This document shows, piece after piece, positions 35,305-43,782 of a DNA stretch of 64,000 nt. The DNA comes from HXMU1428-3 sp965215715 (GTDB lineage: Bacteria > Pseudomonadota > Alphaproteobacteria > Rhizobiales > HXMU1428-3), in assembly GCA_965215715.1 (NCBI GenBank), contig OZ244129.1:1674001-1738000 (forward strand), read 5' to 3'. A program made the translations under genes and the position numbers. How positions within the stretch are numbered: position 1 is the stretch's first letter; every line of letters begins with the position of its first letter. The notes beneath the pieces are model-generated. The model did not search any database. It was not told the DNA's origin and saw only the letters and a list, made by a program, of their open reading frames with translations.

Positions 35305-38300
35305 CTAGTTGGATCCATCATATAATTTGGAAAAATCTGTCTCGCCGCCATCAACCAAAACTTTGGCTTGAACAACCCAATATTGCCGCTCTACGCGCCC
35401 TGAGGTGCCTAAAACCTCATTGACCTTGTCCATATCAACTTGCTGGAATTGGGAAATTTGAGCATAGGACATGATGCCCATTTCTTTCAGCTTGGTTTCG
35501 GTTTCGGCATCAATGCCGCGAATGCGCTTTAAGTCATCTTCTTGGCCTGAAAAAGGGGCCTCTGCAGGTTTGCCTTCTTGGCCCGCAACCAGCTGTTTTG
35601 CTTGCTCGACCCATGCGATGAGCCGGGTTTTTTCTTGCAGCCCAAGGAGAAGGCCGGCCCAAGTGATATCAGCACCAGACCAGTTGGCGATTTGGTTCAG
35701 GCTAGAAACTCCTTTTTGTGATAAGAGTTGCTTTTCTTGCCTACTGATATCTGTGATTTGATCTAATTCACCTATAGGGTCTTGAGTTTGTTCGGAGGCG
35801 ACAGTTTCAAGGCTTTGCTCGCCTTGTCCCCTATGGACCTCACTGACTGTCTGGTTATTTTTGGCAATCTCAATCCAGTTTGCGACCTTGGCGCTATCTT
35901 CAATTTGCAACAAGCTTGCTGCCTTTTCAGCGTCAGAGATTGACCAACTTGAAATTTGGCTTAGTTTTACTATTCCGTTGCTTAAAAGCAGTTCTTTTTC
36001 ATCTTCAGTTAAATCGGTTAGCTGATCTAACTCGTGGTCCCCTTTGTGCGTGGGAACAACCGTTACCGCTTCAAGGCTTTGTGCCCGTTCTTGAGGAACA
36101 ACTTCCTGCCCTGCCTGCGCTTTTTTTGCGATTTCAATCCAATTTAAAATCCGGGCTGGATCTTTGATTTGCAAAAGACTTTCCACCCAATCGACATTTG
36201 CATTTGACCAGCTCGCAATTTGGCTCAATCTTGCAATCCCATTGCTCAAAAGCAGCTCTTTTTCATCTTCAGATAAATCGCTTAGCTGATCCAACTCATG
36301 GGACCCTGCATTTTGGAGCGAGGTGGTTGGATCTTCAACCTTTGTTACGTGTTGTGTTGCTGCTAAAATTTGTGAGGCTTGTGAAATCCAATTTTCTTCT
36401 TCGATCCGGCCTTTGAATTCTAATTCTTCACTAATATGGTCCACATCTTCTTGGCTCCACTGGGAGATTTGTGACAATTTATAAACGCCAAGCAAGTTTA
36501 GTTTTTTCTCTATTCCGGTAGAGATGAATTTGATCTGCTGGAGATCGTCGCTGTCAACAGCTGGGCTGAGCATAACGGCTTCTTGGCCCCCATCTTGCCC
36601 CTCGGCCTGGAGTTGTTCGCCGCGCTGGCCTGGGGGTAAGATTTTACGCTCATTTTGATAGCGCTCGCGCCATTCTTCATCACGTTGTTGGCGAGCTTCT
36701 TGCCCAAAGAGACGGCCATCATCTCCTTCTTCTTGTGAGATGAGCCTTTCGTTTACGTGCTGTTCATCGCTTTCATAGGCAAAGCGCGATTCATAGTCAC
36801 CGTCTTCAGGCTCTGCTGTTTCTTGGCCTTCATGTTCGTAATCAAACCGCTGCTCATAAGGGCTGTCATCCTTATCAGCCTCCTCAGTTTGTTGAGCGGC
36901 TACATCTTCTTCAGCGTCTTCGGCACCTTGTGGAGCCTCTTGCTCCTCACCTTCATAGGCAAAGCGCGATTCATAGTCACCTTCTTCAGGTTCGGCTTTT
37001 TCTTGGCCTTCATGTTCGTAATCAAACCGCTGCTCATAAGGGCTGTCATCCTTATTAGCTTCCTCAGTTTGTTGAGCGGCTACATCTTCATCTTCTCGTA
37101 CTGCTACATTTTCTGCGGCCTCTTGCTCCTCGCCTTCATAGGCAAAGCGCGATTCATAGTCACCTTCTTCAGGTTCGGCTTTTTCTTGGCCTTCATGTTC
37201 GTAATCAAACCGCTGCTCATAAGGGCTGTCATCCTTATCAGCTTCCTCAGTTTGTTGAGCGGCTACATCTTCATCTTCTCGTACTGCTACATTTTCTGCG
37301 GCCTCTTGCTCCTCGCCTTCATAGGCAAAGCGCGATTCATAGTCACCTTCTTCAGGTTCGGCTTTTTCTTGGCCTTCATGTTCGTAATCAAACCGCTGCT
37401 CATAAGGGCTGTCATCCTTATCAACGCTCTCAGTTTGTTGCTCAGTGCTTTCTTCTGCTTGGGTTTGTTCTTGACTTACAACCGCTTGGGCGACGTTCTC
37501 TTTAGGCTCATTAGATACAACTTCATTTACAACCGCGGCGGCAGCGGCGGCGAGTGCGGCTTTTTCAATTGTATCGCCTGCTTCTTCTATTTGTTCTGCT
37601 TGACCTTCAGACGTTTCACCACCTGCTTGTTGCTGAGAAAAAACTGTTGCTCCACCTGCTGCTAAGATTTGAGCCTGTTCAATCCAGACCTGCTCATTGA
37701 GCAGACTGGTGAAGCCAAATTTAGTGCGCAAAAAGCCGACCTCACGCTCTGTTAACGCAGCAATTTGTTCAAACCGATGAAGGCCTAAGTCATTTAATTG
37801 ACTTTGAAAGGTTTCATCAATGCCATTGATGAGGGTAAGATCATCGCTAGGCCCTTCAGCCTGAAAGACGACATCATCATAATTTGTTTGATTATTGGCA
37901 TCATCCCACTCAATAGGTGCTGGAGCCCCTTCATCTTGGGATAGTGGTTGAGCACTTGTTGCCTCATCATCACGAACGACAACAGCTTCTTGAAAGCCAT
38001 CTTCATGAGTTATTTCATCTGTTGCTATTGGCTGGGCAACATCTTCATCTGTAGTCTGTGGTTCGATATTGGCTTCTTCATCACGATGTACTGGTGCTTC
38101 TATGTCGACGTTTTGATCGTCCTGATTAGCTTCAGCCCCGTTCCATTCTTTGGTTTCATCAACACGCACTTCATCTTGGTTGATTTTGACAATATCATCT
38201 TGCGCTTGGTCGGCAGCTGCTACAACAGCTGTTGTGGCTAATGCGGCTTTTCCAACTGTTGAGCCTTCTACTAAGGCTTGTTCACGTGCACTATCTGCTT

Positions 38301-38436
38301 CACAACAATAATATTCGTTTTCTTTAAAGCCAAAAAAATAGGTTTTGAAACTGCGGGCAGCACCACCAATCGCTGCTCCTAAAAAGAAGAACAACGTCAT
38401 CAAAATAAGAATATATAAAATTAGAAAAAGATCCAT
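35305..38436 (-). CDS. Membrane-anchored acidic protein with six helix-hairpin-helix-like domains and tandem repeats
   Basis: A protein of about 1043 residues. It starts with one membrane helix (LFLILYILILMTLFFFLGAA), then a long acidic region. A helix-hairpin-helix-like domain follows at about 210-275 (DDLTLINGIDETFQSQLNDL). Next come four near-identical copies of a 60-61-residue unit (about 335-560; SPYEQRFDYEHEGQEKAEPE), then five more HhH-like domains up to the C terminus, e.g. HELDQLTDLTEDEKELLLSN and DDLKRIRGIDAETETKLKEM. The first and last keep a G-(I)-D hairpin; the middle ones replace it, so DNA binding is doubtful. Similar domains end NuoE and L21-like proteins in alphaproteobacteria. 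Start ATG 38436 has AGGA at 8 nt. Function unknown. Confidence 0.8.
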   Translation of the reverse strand: MDLFLILYILILMTLFFFLGAAIGGAARSFKTYFFGFKENEYYCCEADSAREQALVEGSTVGKAALATTAVVAAADQAQDDIVKINQDEVRVDETKEWNGAEANQDDQNVDIEAPVHRDEEANIEPQTTDEDVAQPIATDEITHEDGFQEAVVVRDDEATSAQPLSQDEGAPAPIEWDDANNQTNYDDVVFQAEGPSDDLTLINGIDETFQSQLNDLGLHRFEQIAALTEREVGFLRTKFGFTSLLNEQVWIEQAQILAAGGATVFSQQQAGGETSEGQAEQIEEAGDTIEKAALAAAAAAVVNEVVSNEPKENVAQAVVSQEQTQAEESTEQQTESVDKDDSPYEQRFDYEHEGQEKAEPEEGDYESRFAYEGEEQEAAENVAVREDEDVAAQQTEEADKDDSPYEQRFDYEHEGQEKAEPEEGDYESRFAYEGEEQEAAENVAVREDEDVAAQQTEEANKDDSPYEQRFDYEHEGQEKAEPEEGDYESRFAYEGEEQEAPQGAEDAEEDVAAQQTEEADKDDSPYEQRFDYEHEGQETAEPEDGDYESRFAYESDEQHVNERLISQEEGDDGRLFGQEARQQRDEEWRERYQNERKILPPGQRGEQLQAEGQDGGQEAVMLSPAVDSDDLQQIKFISTGIEKKLNLLGVYKLSQISQWSQEDVDHISEELEFKGRIEEENWISQASQILAATQHVTKVEDPTTSLQNAGSHELDQLSDLSEDEKELLLSNGIARLSQIASWSNANVDWVESLLQIKDPARILNWIEIAKKAQAGQEVVPQERAQSLEAVTVVPTHKGDHELDQLTDLTEDEKELLLSNGIVKLSQISSWSISDAEKAASLLQIEDSAKVANWIEIAKNNQTVSEVHRGQGEQSLETVASEQTQDPIGELDQITDISRQEKQLLSQKGVSSLNQIANWSGADITWAGLLLGLQEKTRLIAWVEQAKQLVAGQEGKPAEAPFSGQEDDLKRIRGIDAETETKLKEMGIMSYAQISQFQQVDMDKVNEVLGTSGRVERQYWVVQAKVLVDGGETDFSKLYDGSN
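36760..37430. repeat. Coding tandem repeat, four copies of 180-183 bp
   Basis: Four copies in phase with the reading frame of the 35305-38436 gene. Successive copies of one marker sequence start near 36853, 37033, 37216 and 37399. The units are nearly identical at the DNA level, which implies recent expansion or ongoing gene conversion. Confidence 0.9.
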
Positions 38437-38511
38437 CACACCATTCCTAAACTGTCTTTACGATGGGGCACCTTAAATACTTGTGAAATGTTCAATTATG
38501 CACGTTGAACT

Positions 38512-38622
38512 TTATAGTTTTTCAACACCAAACCAACCAACAATTAGCCCCAATACAAGTGCAAAAAGCATGTAGGGCATTAGGGCGACAATTAAATAAC
38601 TCATATCATATAGGACTTCCAT
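38512..38622 (-). CDS. Small membrane peptide, 36 residues
   Basis: An ORF too short for routine calling, in the gap between the BON/OmpA gene and the HhH-repeat gene on the same strand. The product MEVLYDMSYLIVALMPYMLF continues ALVLGLIVGWFGVEKL: one hydrophobic helix with a G-L-I-V-G-W end, then a charged tail. The LGxxVGW ending resembles the anchor segment at the start of HhH-domain proteins of the type encoded next door. AGAG lies about 5 nt before the ATG and AAGGAG further upstream. It should be co-transcribed with its neighbours. The reading is direct; that it is expressed is inferred. Confidence 0.5.
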   Translation of the reverse strand: MEVLYDMSYLIVALMPYMLFALVLGLIVGWFGVEKL

Positions 38623-38697
38623 ACTAACTCTTTTCACTCCTTAATGGGTTGGTTTTGCTCACCGTTTTTTACTTCATCAATAAATTTAAATTGCCTT

Positions 38698-40845
38698 TTA
38701 ATTTTCAAATACAACAAATTCAATGCGCCGGTTTAAGGCCTTGCCTTGGGCTGATCCGTTGGAGGCCACAGGCTGTTTTTCACCATAGCCTTTGGCATCT
38801 AATCGTTTGGCAGGGATGCCTTGTTGGATGAGATAGGCAATGACCGCACGGGCCCGGCGTTTACTTAACTCTAAATTATAAGCATCGGAACCATCAGAAT
38901 CTGTGTGTCCCTCTATTCTTATAACCGTATTGGTGCAGCGGCTAGCGACAGATTGAACTTTTGTCAGCACATCAAAGCTATCGGGTTTGATAACCGAACT
39001 GTTGACGCTAAAGCGAATGGCACTGCCGCGTACGATTGAGTTCATCAGCAGTTGACATTCTTTGGCATTGACAGCACCGCTTTCCTTATGAAGATCTTCA
39101 AGCCGCTTATTTGTTTCTTCAGGCGTTAACCAATTGCGTTGTTTGGCTAATTCTTCGCGTGAGGCCACTTGTTTTTTTGCTTCACTATCGGCTTTGGTTT
39201 TAGCTTCTTCCTCGGCTTTGGCCTTGGTCTCTGCTTCTGCTTTGGCTCTTGCTTCTTCTTCAGCTTTGGCTTTGGCCTCTGCCTCCGCTTTAGCTCTTGC
39301 ATCTTCTTCAGCTTTGGCCTTGGCCTCTGCCTCGGCTTTAGCTCTTGCTTCTTCCTCAGCTTTGGCCTTGGCCTCTGCCTCGGCTTTAGCTTTTTCTTCT
39401 GCCTCAGCTTTGGCTTTTGCTTCTGCTGCTTCTTTTACCAAACGATCATCGAAGCCCACTTCATTTAGCCAGTTGATGCCAGAGGGTAAATTGTTCGGGC
39501 GATTTTTAAATTGGGCAAATAAGTCTTGATTGGTCGTCTCACCAGTTATCTTTAAATTTTTATCGCTAAGAACCATAGCGCCCTTGGGCACTGAGGACAT
39601 CATCTGAAGGCCGATGATGGCGGTATCAAGGAAGCCTTCTGGCGCGCCGCGAGCAATTTTTAGCTGATCAATGATGGTACGCCCGGCAAATGTCTGTTCT
39701 GCTTGGCTTCGAATTTTTTGACGCTGCTGCTCATTTTCAACCACGCCTTGGAGAATAATTTGCGTTCCATTATCATCGGCGCGGAATTCAAATGGTGATA
39801 CCAGTGGAATTTCAGGTTCTTTAATGGTGATGATATCGCTTACCTTATAACCTGTTGGATAATCTGAGCGGACTTTGCGGCGCACATTTTGGGCTGTTTC
39901 TTTATCCTTGGCCAATCCTTCAAGGCGAACATCTGTTTTTTGAATGGTGGCAACGCCTGCGTCTAATTTTGAAAGCTGTGATAGAGATAACAATAGAGCT
40001 TTGGCCCAGCCTGCTGGTGCGCCAGAGCCTAGGCTTAGCTTGTTTTTAATTTCTAAAGAGGGAAAATAACTGCCGGCTGTTTTAGATACCATTTCACGCA
40101 CTGAGTCGGATGGGACGACCCCTTCTATGAGCAAGACCTTTGGGTCATAACGCGCTGAAAAGACATAATTTTCAATAATTGAAGGTAAAATTCTTATCTT
40201 GCCTTTGCTAAGTTTCAAGGGCAAGGGTGACTGGAGCGTTTCTTTTAAACCATTATAGTTTGCTTTGTCTGAGGCAATGCCGTTCAGGCTCAGCTTATTA
40301 TCAACAAGCTTAACCTGTCCGTTTAGAAGGCGCGCCAACTGGTTAAGGCCAAAACTAACCTGTCCGAACCATTGTTGTTCATCTTCAACACCACGGCCTA
40401 CTTTTAGTTTATCTTCTAATTTAGCTTCGGGAAATTTTGCTTTAATTACGCCTATGATGGATTGCTTCACTTTTAAGTTTGGCACATAGCCTTCTAGCTT
40501 TATCCTGCCTTTGTTATGCAAGGCTGACCAGGTAAACGGGGAAATTTTGGGCGAGAGTGAAGAATTATCAACGACAGTGCGCACACCCCAGACTTTGCGA
40601 ACCGTTTCTAGAGCTTTTAAGCGTTGTTTTTCAGAAGGGGCTTGGCCAAGTATGACCCCTGTTAGCCCCTCAAATTTGGGGGAGGCCCATTCAATGTTTT
40701 GAGCCTTTAAAGCTTTAGATGAGCGTTTTCCTAATTCTCTTTCAATCAGCCCCTTTGTGCCAAATGCAACCAACAAACCAACTAGAAGTAGAGGGAATAA
40801 CCCCCACAACCAACACCGAGGTCTCGCTCTAAGCAACATCCTCAC
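38698..40845 (-). CDS. BON-repeat / coiled-coil / OmpA-domain envelope protein
   Basis: A 715-residue protein. An N-terminal membrane helix (WLWGLFPLLLVGLLVAFGTK) is followed by a series of four or more BON-like units (about 50-440), such as RIKLEGYVPNLKVKQSIIGV and QIILQGVVENEQQRQKIRSQ. An Ala/Glu/Lys-rich coiled coil (about 470-560) is built of 16-residue units AKAEAEAKAKAEEEAR. The C-terminal OmpA domain binds peptidoglycan: IRFSVNSSVIKPDSF, then VIRIEGHTDSDGSDAYNLEL and RRARAVIAYLIQQGI. TM-BON-OmpA order recalls mycobacterial ArfA/OmpATb. It should span the periplasm from inner membrane to wall. First gene of a probable three-gene unit with a 36-residue peptide and the HhH protein. Confidence 0.88.
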   Translation of the reverse strand: MRMLLRARPRCWLWGLFPLLLVGLLVAFGTKGLIERELGKRSSKALKAQNIEWASPKFEGLTGVILGQAPSEKQRLKALETVRKVWGVRTVVDNSSLSPKISPFTWSALHNKGRIKLEGYVPNLKVKQSIIGVIKAKFPEAKLEDKLKVGRGVEDEQQWFGQVSFGLNQLARLLNGQVKLVDNKLSLNGIASDKANYNGLKETLQSPLPLKLSKGKIRILPSIIENYVFSARYDPKVLLIEGVVPSDSVREMVSKTAGSYFPSLEIKNKLSLGSGAPAGWAKALLLSLSQLSKLDAGVATIQKTDVRLEGLAKDKETAQNVRRKVRSDYPTGYKVSDIITIKEPEIPLVSPFEFRADDNGTQIILQGVVENEQQRQKIRSQAEQTFAGRTIIDQLKIARGAPEGFLDTAIIGLQMMSSVPKGAMVLSDKNLKITGETTNQDLFAQFKNRPNNLPSGINWLNEVGFDDRLVKEAAEAKAKAEAEEKAKAEAEAKAKAEEEARAKAEAEAKAKAEEDARAKAEAEAKAKAEEEARAKAEAETKAKAEEEAKTKADSEAKKQVASREELAKQRNWLTPEETNKRLEDLHKESGAVNAKECQLLMNSIVRGSAIRFSVNSSVIKPDSFDVLTKVQSVASRCTNTVIRIEGHTDSDGSDAYNLELSKRRARAVIAYLIQQGIPAKRLDAKGYGEKQPVASNGSAQGKALNRRIEFVVFEN
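39196..39430. repeat. Coding 48-bp tandem repeats of the coiled coil
   Basis: About four to five copies encode AKAEAEAKAKAEEEAR and variants in the OmpA-domain protein. Antisense frames over this stretch are therefore open but spurious. Confidence 0.85.
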
Positions 40846-41342
40846 TCGCTCCTAAACTTAAACACATAAAACGCTCTTAGTTAGTTAACATTCAAAAATC
40901 AATCTGAGAAAGGTTAAAATTACAGATGAAAATCAAACATATGGATGCGTTCTATGTCCCCCTGTCCCATTTTGCTTGAGTTTTATTTTTTTCAATAACG
41001 CCCTAGCCTTTTGTTTTTCCACTATTTTTTCTTAAAAACTTTCTGTTTTTTGCGAGAAACTGACTTGGTAGAGCCCGTGCCTGAAAAAGTGTGGATGAAA
41101 CCCTTGCGGCCTCACTATAGCTAACCGGATCATCTTTTCCAAGATGTTATATTTTTTTAAAAAATTACGCCGCCAGCTAAAAGGGAAAGCCTTGAAACTT
41201 ACCCCATGCCTCATCTTCACTTAGGAAAGAAAGATGGCAAGATTGTTACCAAACTCTTTGACGGTCAGAAATTATTTTGAGGCGTGCATAAGTTTTGCAA
41301 AATCTTAATTGCACAAAGAACTGTATTTTTTTGTCTGAAAAA
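40846..41342. other. Intergenic stretch without a recognised gene
   Basis: About 500 bp between the start of the BON/OmpA gene and the end of hypE. Only very short frames are open; a 24-codon frame at 41206-41280 (MPHLHLGKKDGKIVTKLFDG...) is readable but has no ribosome site and no known match. The region probably carries the promoter of the BON/OmpA gene near 40850-41000. No RNA gene was recognised. Confidence 0.4.
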
Positions 41343-42410
41343 CTAGCAAATTCGGGGTAATTGGTCGCCCACAAGCATATCCACAATGCGTTGGCCGCCA
41401 AATGCAGAGTTCATGATCACTTGACGGGGATGGATCTCTACTGCACTGCCGATAATGGCGGCCTCTTTGCCAGCATCGAGTGAACGCATAGCCGCTAAGG
41501 CGTCTTGAGCTTGCTCTTGGGGGACAAAAGCAACCAAGGTGCCCTCATTTGCCAGATATAAGGGGTCGAGCCCCAAAATTTCGCAAAAGCCACGCACTTC
41601 TTTGCGCAAGGGGATGTCTTCTTCGTTCATTTCAACCCCAAGATTGGCTGCTTGGGCAATTTCATTGACTGCACTTGCCAGTCCGCCCCTTGTGGCATCG
41701 CGAATGGATGTTGTGCCAGGGGCTGCTTTTAAGAGGGTTTCAACCAATTCATAAAGAGGTTGACAGTCACTTTCAACAGGGCTGGTCAGGGCCATGTCCC
41801 CGCGTGCGTTCAAAATGGCTGCGCCATGATCACCCAACACCCCGTTGACCAACAGTTGGTCCCCTGGCTTGACGCGCCGCGCGCCAATTTCCACCCCTTC
41901 TGGGATGACACCGACACCTGCTGTGTTTATGAACAGCTTATCGCAAGCGCCTTTGTGTACCACTTTGGTGTCCCCGGTTACAATGGAGACATTGGCCAAA
42001 TCGGCGGCTGCGCGCATAGAGGCAACGACCTCGCGCAGCAGTTCGATTTCTAGGCCTTCTTCTAAAATCATGGAACAGGTTAGATATAACGGCTTTGCCC
42101 CACCCACGGCCAAATCGTTCACTGTGCCGTATATGGCCAGTTTGCCAATATCACCGCCTGGGAAAAACAATGGATCAACCACAAAACTGTCAGTGGTAAA
42201 GGCCAGCCGGTTGCCTTGGGCTTGCAAACTATCGAGAGGAATTCGGGCCTGGTCTTCCATCTCACCCATGGCTGGGTTGTCAAAGGCGCTGACGAACACA
42301 TCATCGATTAGATCACGCATTGCCTTGCCACCAGACCCGTGGGCCAGGGTGATCCGGTCTGCTTTTAAAGATCCACCACGTCGAAAGGGTTTGTTATTTT
42401 CCATATTCAT
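41343..42410 (-). CDS. hypE: Hydrogenase maturation protein HypE (carbamoyl dehydratase)
   Basis: HypE dehydrates a carbamoyl group, received from HypF on its C-terminal Cys, to a thiocyanate that supplies CN ligands to the Fe of [NiFe]-hydrogenase. About 355 residues, PurM-like fold: ITLAHGSGGKAMRDLIDDVF, ARIPLDSLQAQGNRLAFTTD, FINTAGVGVIPEG and RDATRGGLASAVNEIAQAAN. The essential tail PRIC-COOH is intact. ATG 42410 has AAGGTG 5 nt upstream; the frame extends to 42443 without a good site. Last of four genes, 46 bp after hypD. Confidence 0.96.
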   Translation of the reverse strand: MNMENNKPFRRGGSLKADRITLAHGSGGKAMRDLIDDVFVSAFDNPAMGEMEDQARIPLDSLQAQGNRLAFTTDSFVVDPLFFPGGDIGKLAIYGTVNDLAVGGAKPLYLTCSMILEEGLEIELLREVVASMRAAADLANVSIVTGDTKVVHKGACDKLFINTAGVGVIPEGVEIGARRVKPGDQLLVNGVLGDHGAAILNARGDMALTSPVESDCQPLYELVETLLKAAPGTTSIRDATRGGLASAVNEIAQAANLGVEMNEEDIPLRKEVRGFCEILGLDPLYLANEGTLVAFVPQEQAQDALAAMRSLDAGKEAAIIGSAVEIHPRQVIMNSAFGGQRIVDMLVGDQLPRIC

Positions 42411-42456
42411 ATTTTCACCTTCCAGCCTAAAGCGGGCCTTCATTTCTCACTTAAAC

Positions 42457-43608
42457 TTAAGAGGCAGACTTTTCTGCTTCTACTTTTTTTGCTTCTCTGC
42501 GTGCGCCGCCATATTGATAATAGGCTGCACAGGCTCCCTCGGACGACACCATTAAAGACCCTAATGGGGTCTCAGGCGTACAAAGCTCACCAAACACTTT
42601 GCAGTCCCATGGTTTGATGGCGCCTTTGAGAACTTCCCCGCACTGGCATGATTTTGGATCTGCAATTTTTAGCGCTGGTATTGAGAATTTGCGCTCTGCA
42701 TCATAGGCGGCATAAATTTCTCGGATTTTTACCCCTGAATGATCGATGGAGCCAAGGCCGCGCCATTCGAAAAATTCGCGCAATTCAAACACTTTGCCGA
42801 TAGATTGGAGGGCTACGTTGTTGCCGTCATCAGGCACGATGCGGTTGTATTGGTTTTCAATGTCATGGCGGCCTTGATGAATTTGTTGTAGCACCATCCA
42901 GATAGATTGTAATACATCCAACGGTTCAAAGCCGGCGATGACAAGGGGGCGTTTGTAATGGTTGGCAATGAATTCATAAGGTTTGTTGCCGATCACCATG
43001 CTGACATGGCCTGGCCCTAAGAATCCGTCAAGGCGCAGATCAGGACTATCCAAGATGGCCTTGATGGTTGGGATGATGGTGATGTGATTGCAGAACAAAG
43101 AGAAATTTTCAACCTTGTCTTGCTCAGCTTGCAAGACAGTTAGGGCGGTTGATGGCATGGTGGTTTCAAAGCCTAGGCCGAAAAACACCACCTGTTTTTC
43201 TGGATTGTCTTTAGCCAATTGCAAGGCATCAAGGGGGGAGTAAACCATGCGCACATCGCACCCTTCGGCTTTTGCTTGTAGCAAGCTTTTCTTGGATCCT
43301 GGCACGCGCATGGCATCGCCAAAGGTGGTAAAGATGACCCCTGGGGTCTCTGCTATAGCGATGCAATCATCCACCCGGCCCATTGGCAACACACATACCG
43401 GACAGCCTGGCCCGTGCACCAGCTCTATGCAGTCTGGTAGCATGTTTTCGATGCCAAATTTGAAAATGGAGTGGGTATGCCCGCCGCAGACTTCCATAAT
43501 TTGTAACGGGCGTTCTTTGGCTTTGGGGATGTCTTGTACCAGCGCCTCTATTTGGCGCAACAGCACTTTGGCTTTTTCTGGATCGCGAAACTCGTCAACA
43601 TATTTCAT
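42457..43608 (-). CDS. hypD: Hydrogenase maturation protein HypD
   Basis: An Fe-S scaffold protein of about 383 residues on which, with HypC, the Fe(CN)2CO unit of [NiFe]-hydrogenase is assembled. It has the signatures MEVCGGHTHSIFKFGIENML, the ligand-bearing HGPGCPVCVLPMGRVD, GLGFETTMPSTA and GFLGPGHVSMVIGNKPYEF. The C-terminal Cys cluster CQCGEVLKGAIKPWDCKVFG completes the [4Fe-4S] site. ATG 43608 with GAGG at 6 nt is used, rather than the upstream GTG. A Rhizobiales-type repeat lies just upstream, between it and the SIS gene. Confidence 0.96.
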   Translation of the reverse strand: MKYVDEFRDPEKAKVLLRQIEALVQDIPKAKERPLQIMEVCGGHTHSIFKFGIENMLPDCIELVHGPGCPVCVLPMGRVDDCIAIAETPGVIFTTFGDAMRVPGSKKSLLQAKAEGCDVRMVYSPLDALQLAKDNPEKQVVFFGLGFETTMPSTALTVLQAEQDKVENFSLFCNHITIIPTIKAILDSPDLRLDGFLGPGHVSMVIGNKPYEFIANHYKRPLVIAGFEPLDVLQSIWMVLQQIHQGRHDIENQYNRIVPDDGNNVALQSIGKVFELREFFEWRGLGSIDHSGVKIREIYAAYDAERKFSIPALKIADPKSCQCGEVLKGAIKPWDCKVFGELCTPETPLGSLMVSSEGACAAYYQYGGARREAKKVEAEKSAS

Positions 43609-43670
43609 AATTTTCCTCACCCATTGTATTTGTCTTTATTCAATTTCTTTTATGTCGTTTCATTTTTAGG

Positions 43671-43782
43671 GGCGCTTTAGTATGCCCACCAGCATCCGCT
43701 CTTTTTTATGGCGCTTTAGCATGCCCACCAGCATCCGCGCTAATCCCAAAACCGGTATCCACTTTGTAGTGAACCGCTTTAA
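43671..43782. repeat. Intergenic repeat element (CCGGTATCCACTTT family)
   Basis: Two tandem copies of GGCGCTTTAG(T/C)ATGCCCACCAG... at 43671-43701 and 43710-43740, then a single CCCAAAACCGGTATCCACTTT. The same sequence family occurs at 51031-51185. Its end (GCTTTAA) overlaps the stop codon of the SIS gene. From memory, motifs of this kind are abundant intergenic elements in Hyphomicrobiales. Confidence 0.8.

Noticed and set aside
36760..37430. Possible CRISPR-like array
   Set aside because: Repeats are contiguous, 180-183 bp, in frame and coding; there are no unique spacers.
36757..37665. A 302-residue hydrophobic frame on the plus strand with repeats
   Set aside because: It is the antisense of the acidic tandem repeats of the minus-strand gene. 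Hydrophobicity arises because Glu/Asp/Gln codons read backwards give Phe/Leu/Ile. It has no ribosome site.
39134..39529. Ala/Ser-rich frame on the plus strand
   Set aside because: Antisense of the 48-bp coiled-coil repeats in the OmpA-domain protein.
41206..41280. 24-codon frame MPHLHLGKKDGKIVTKLFDG...
   Set aside because: No ribosome site, too short, no known match; left as non-coding.
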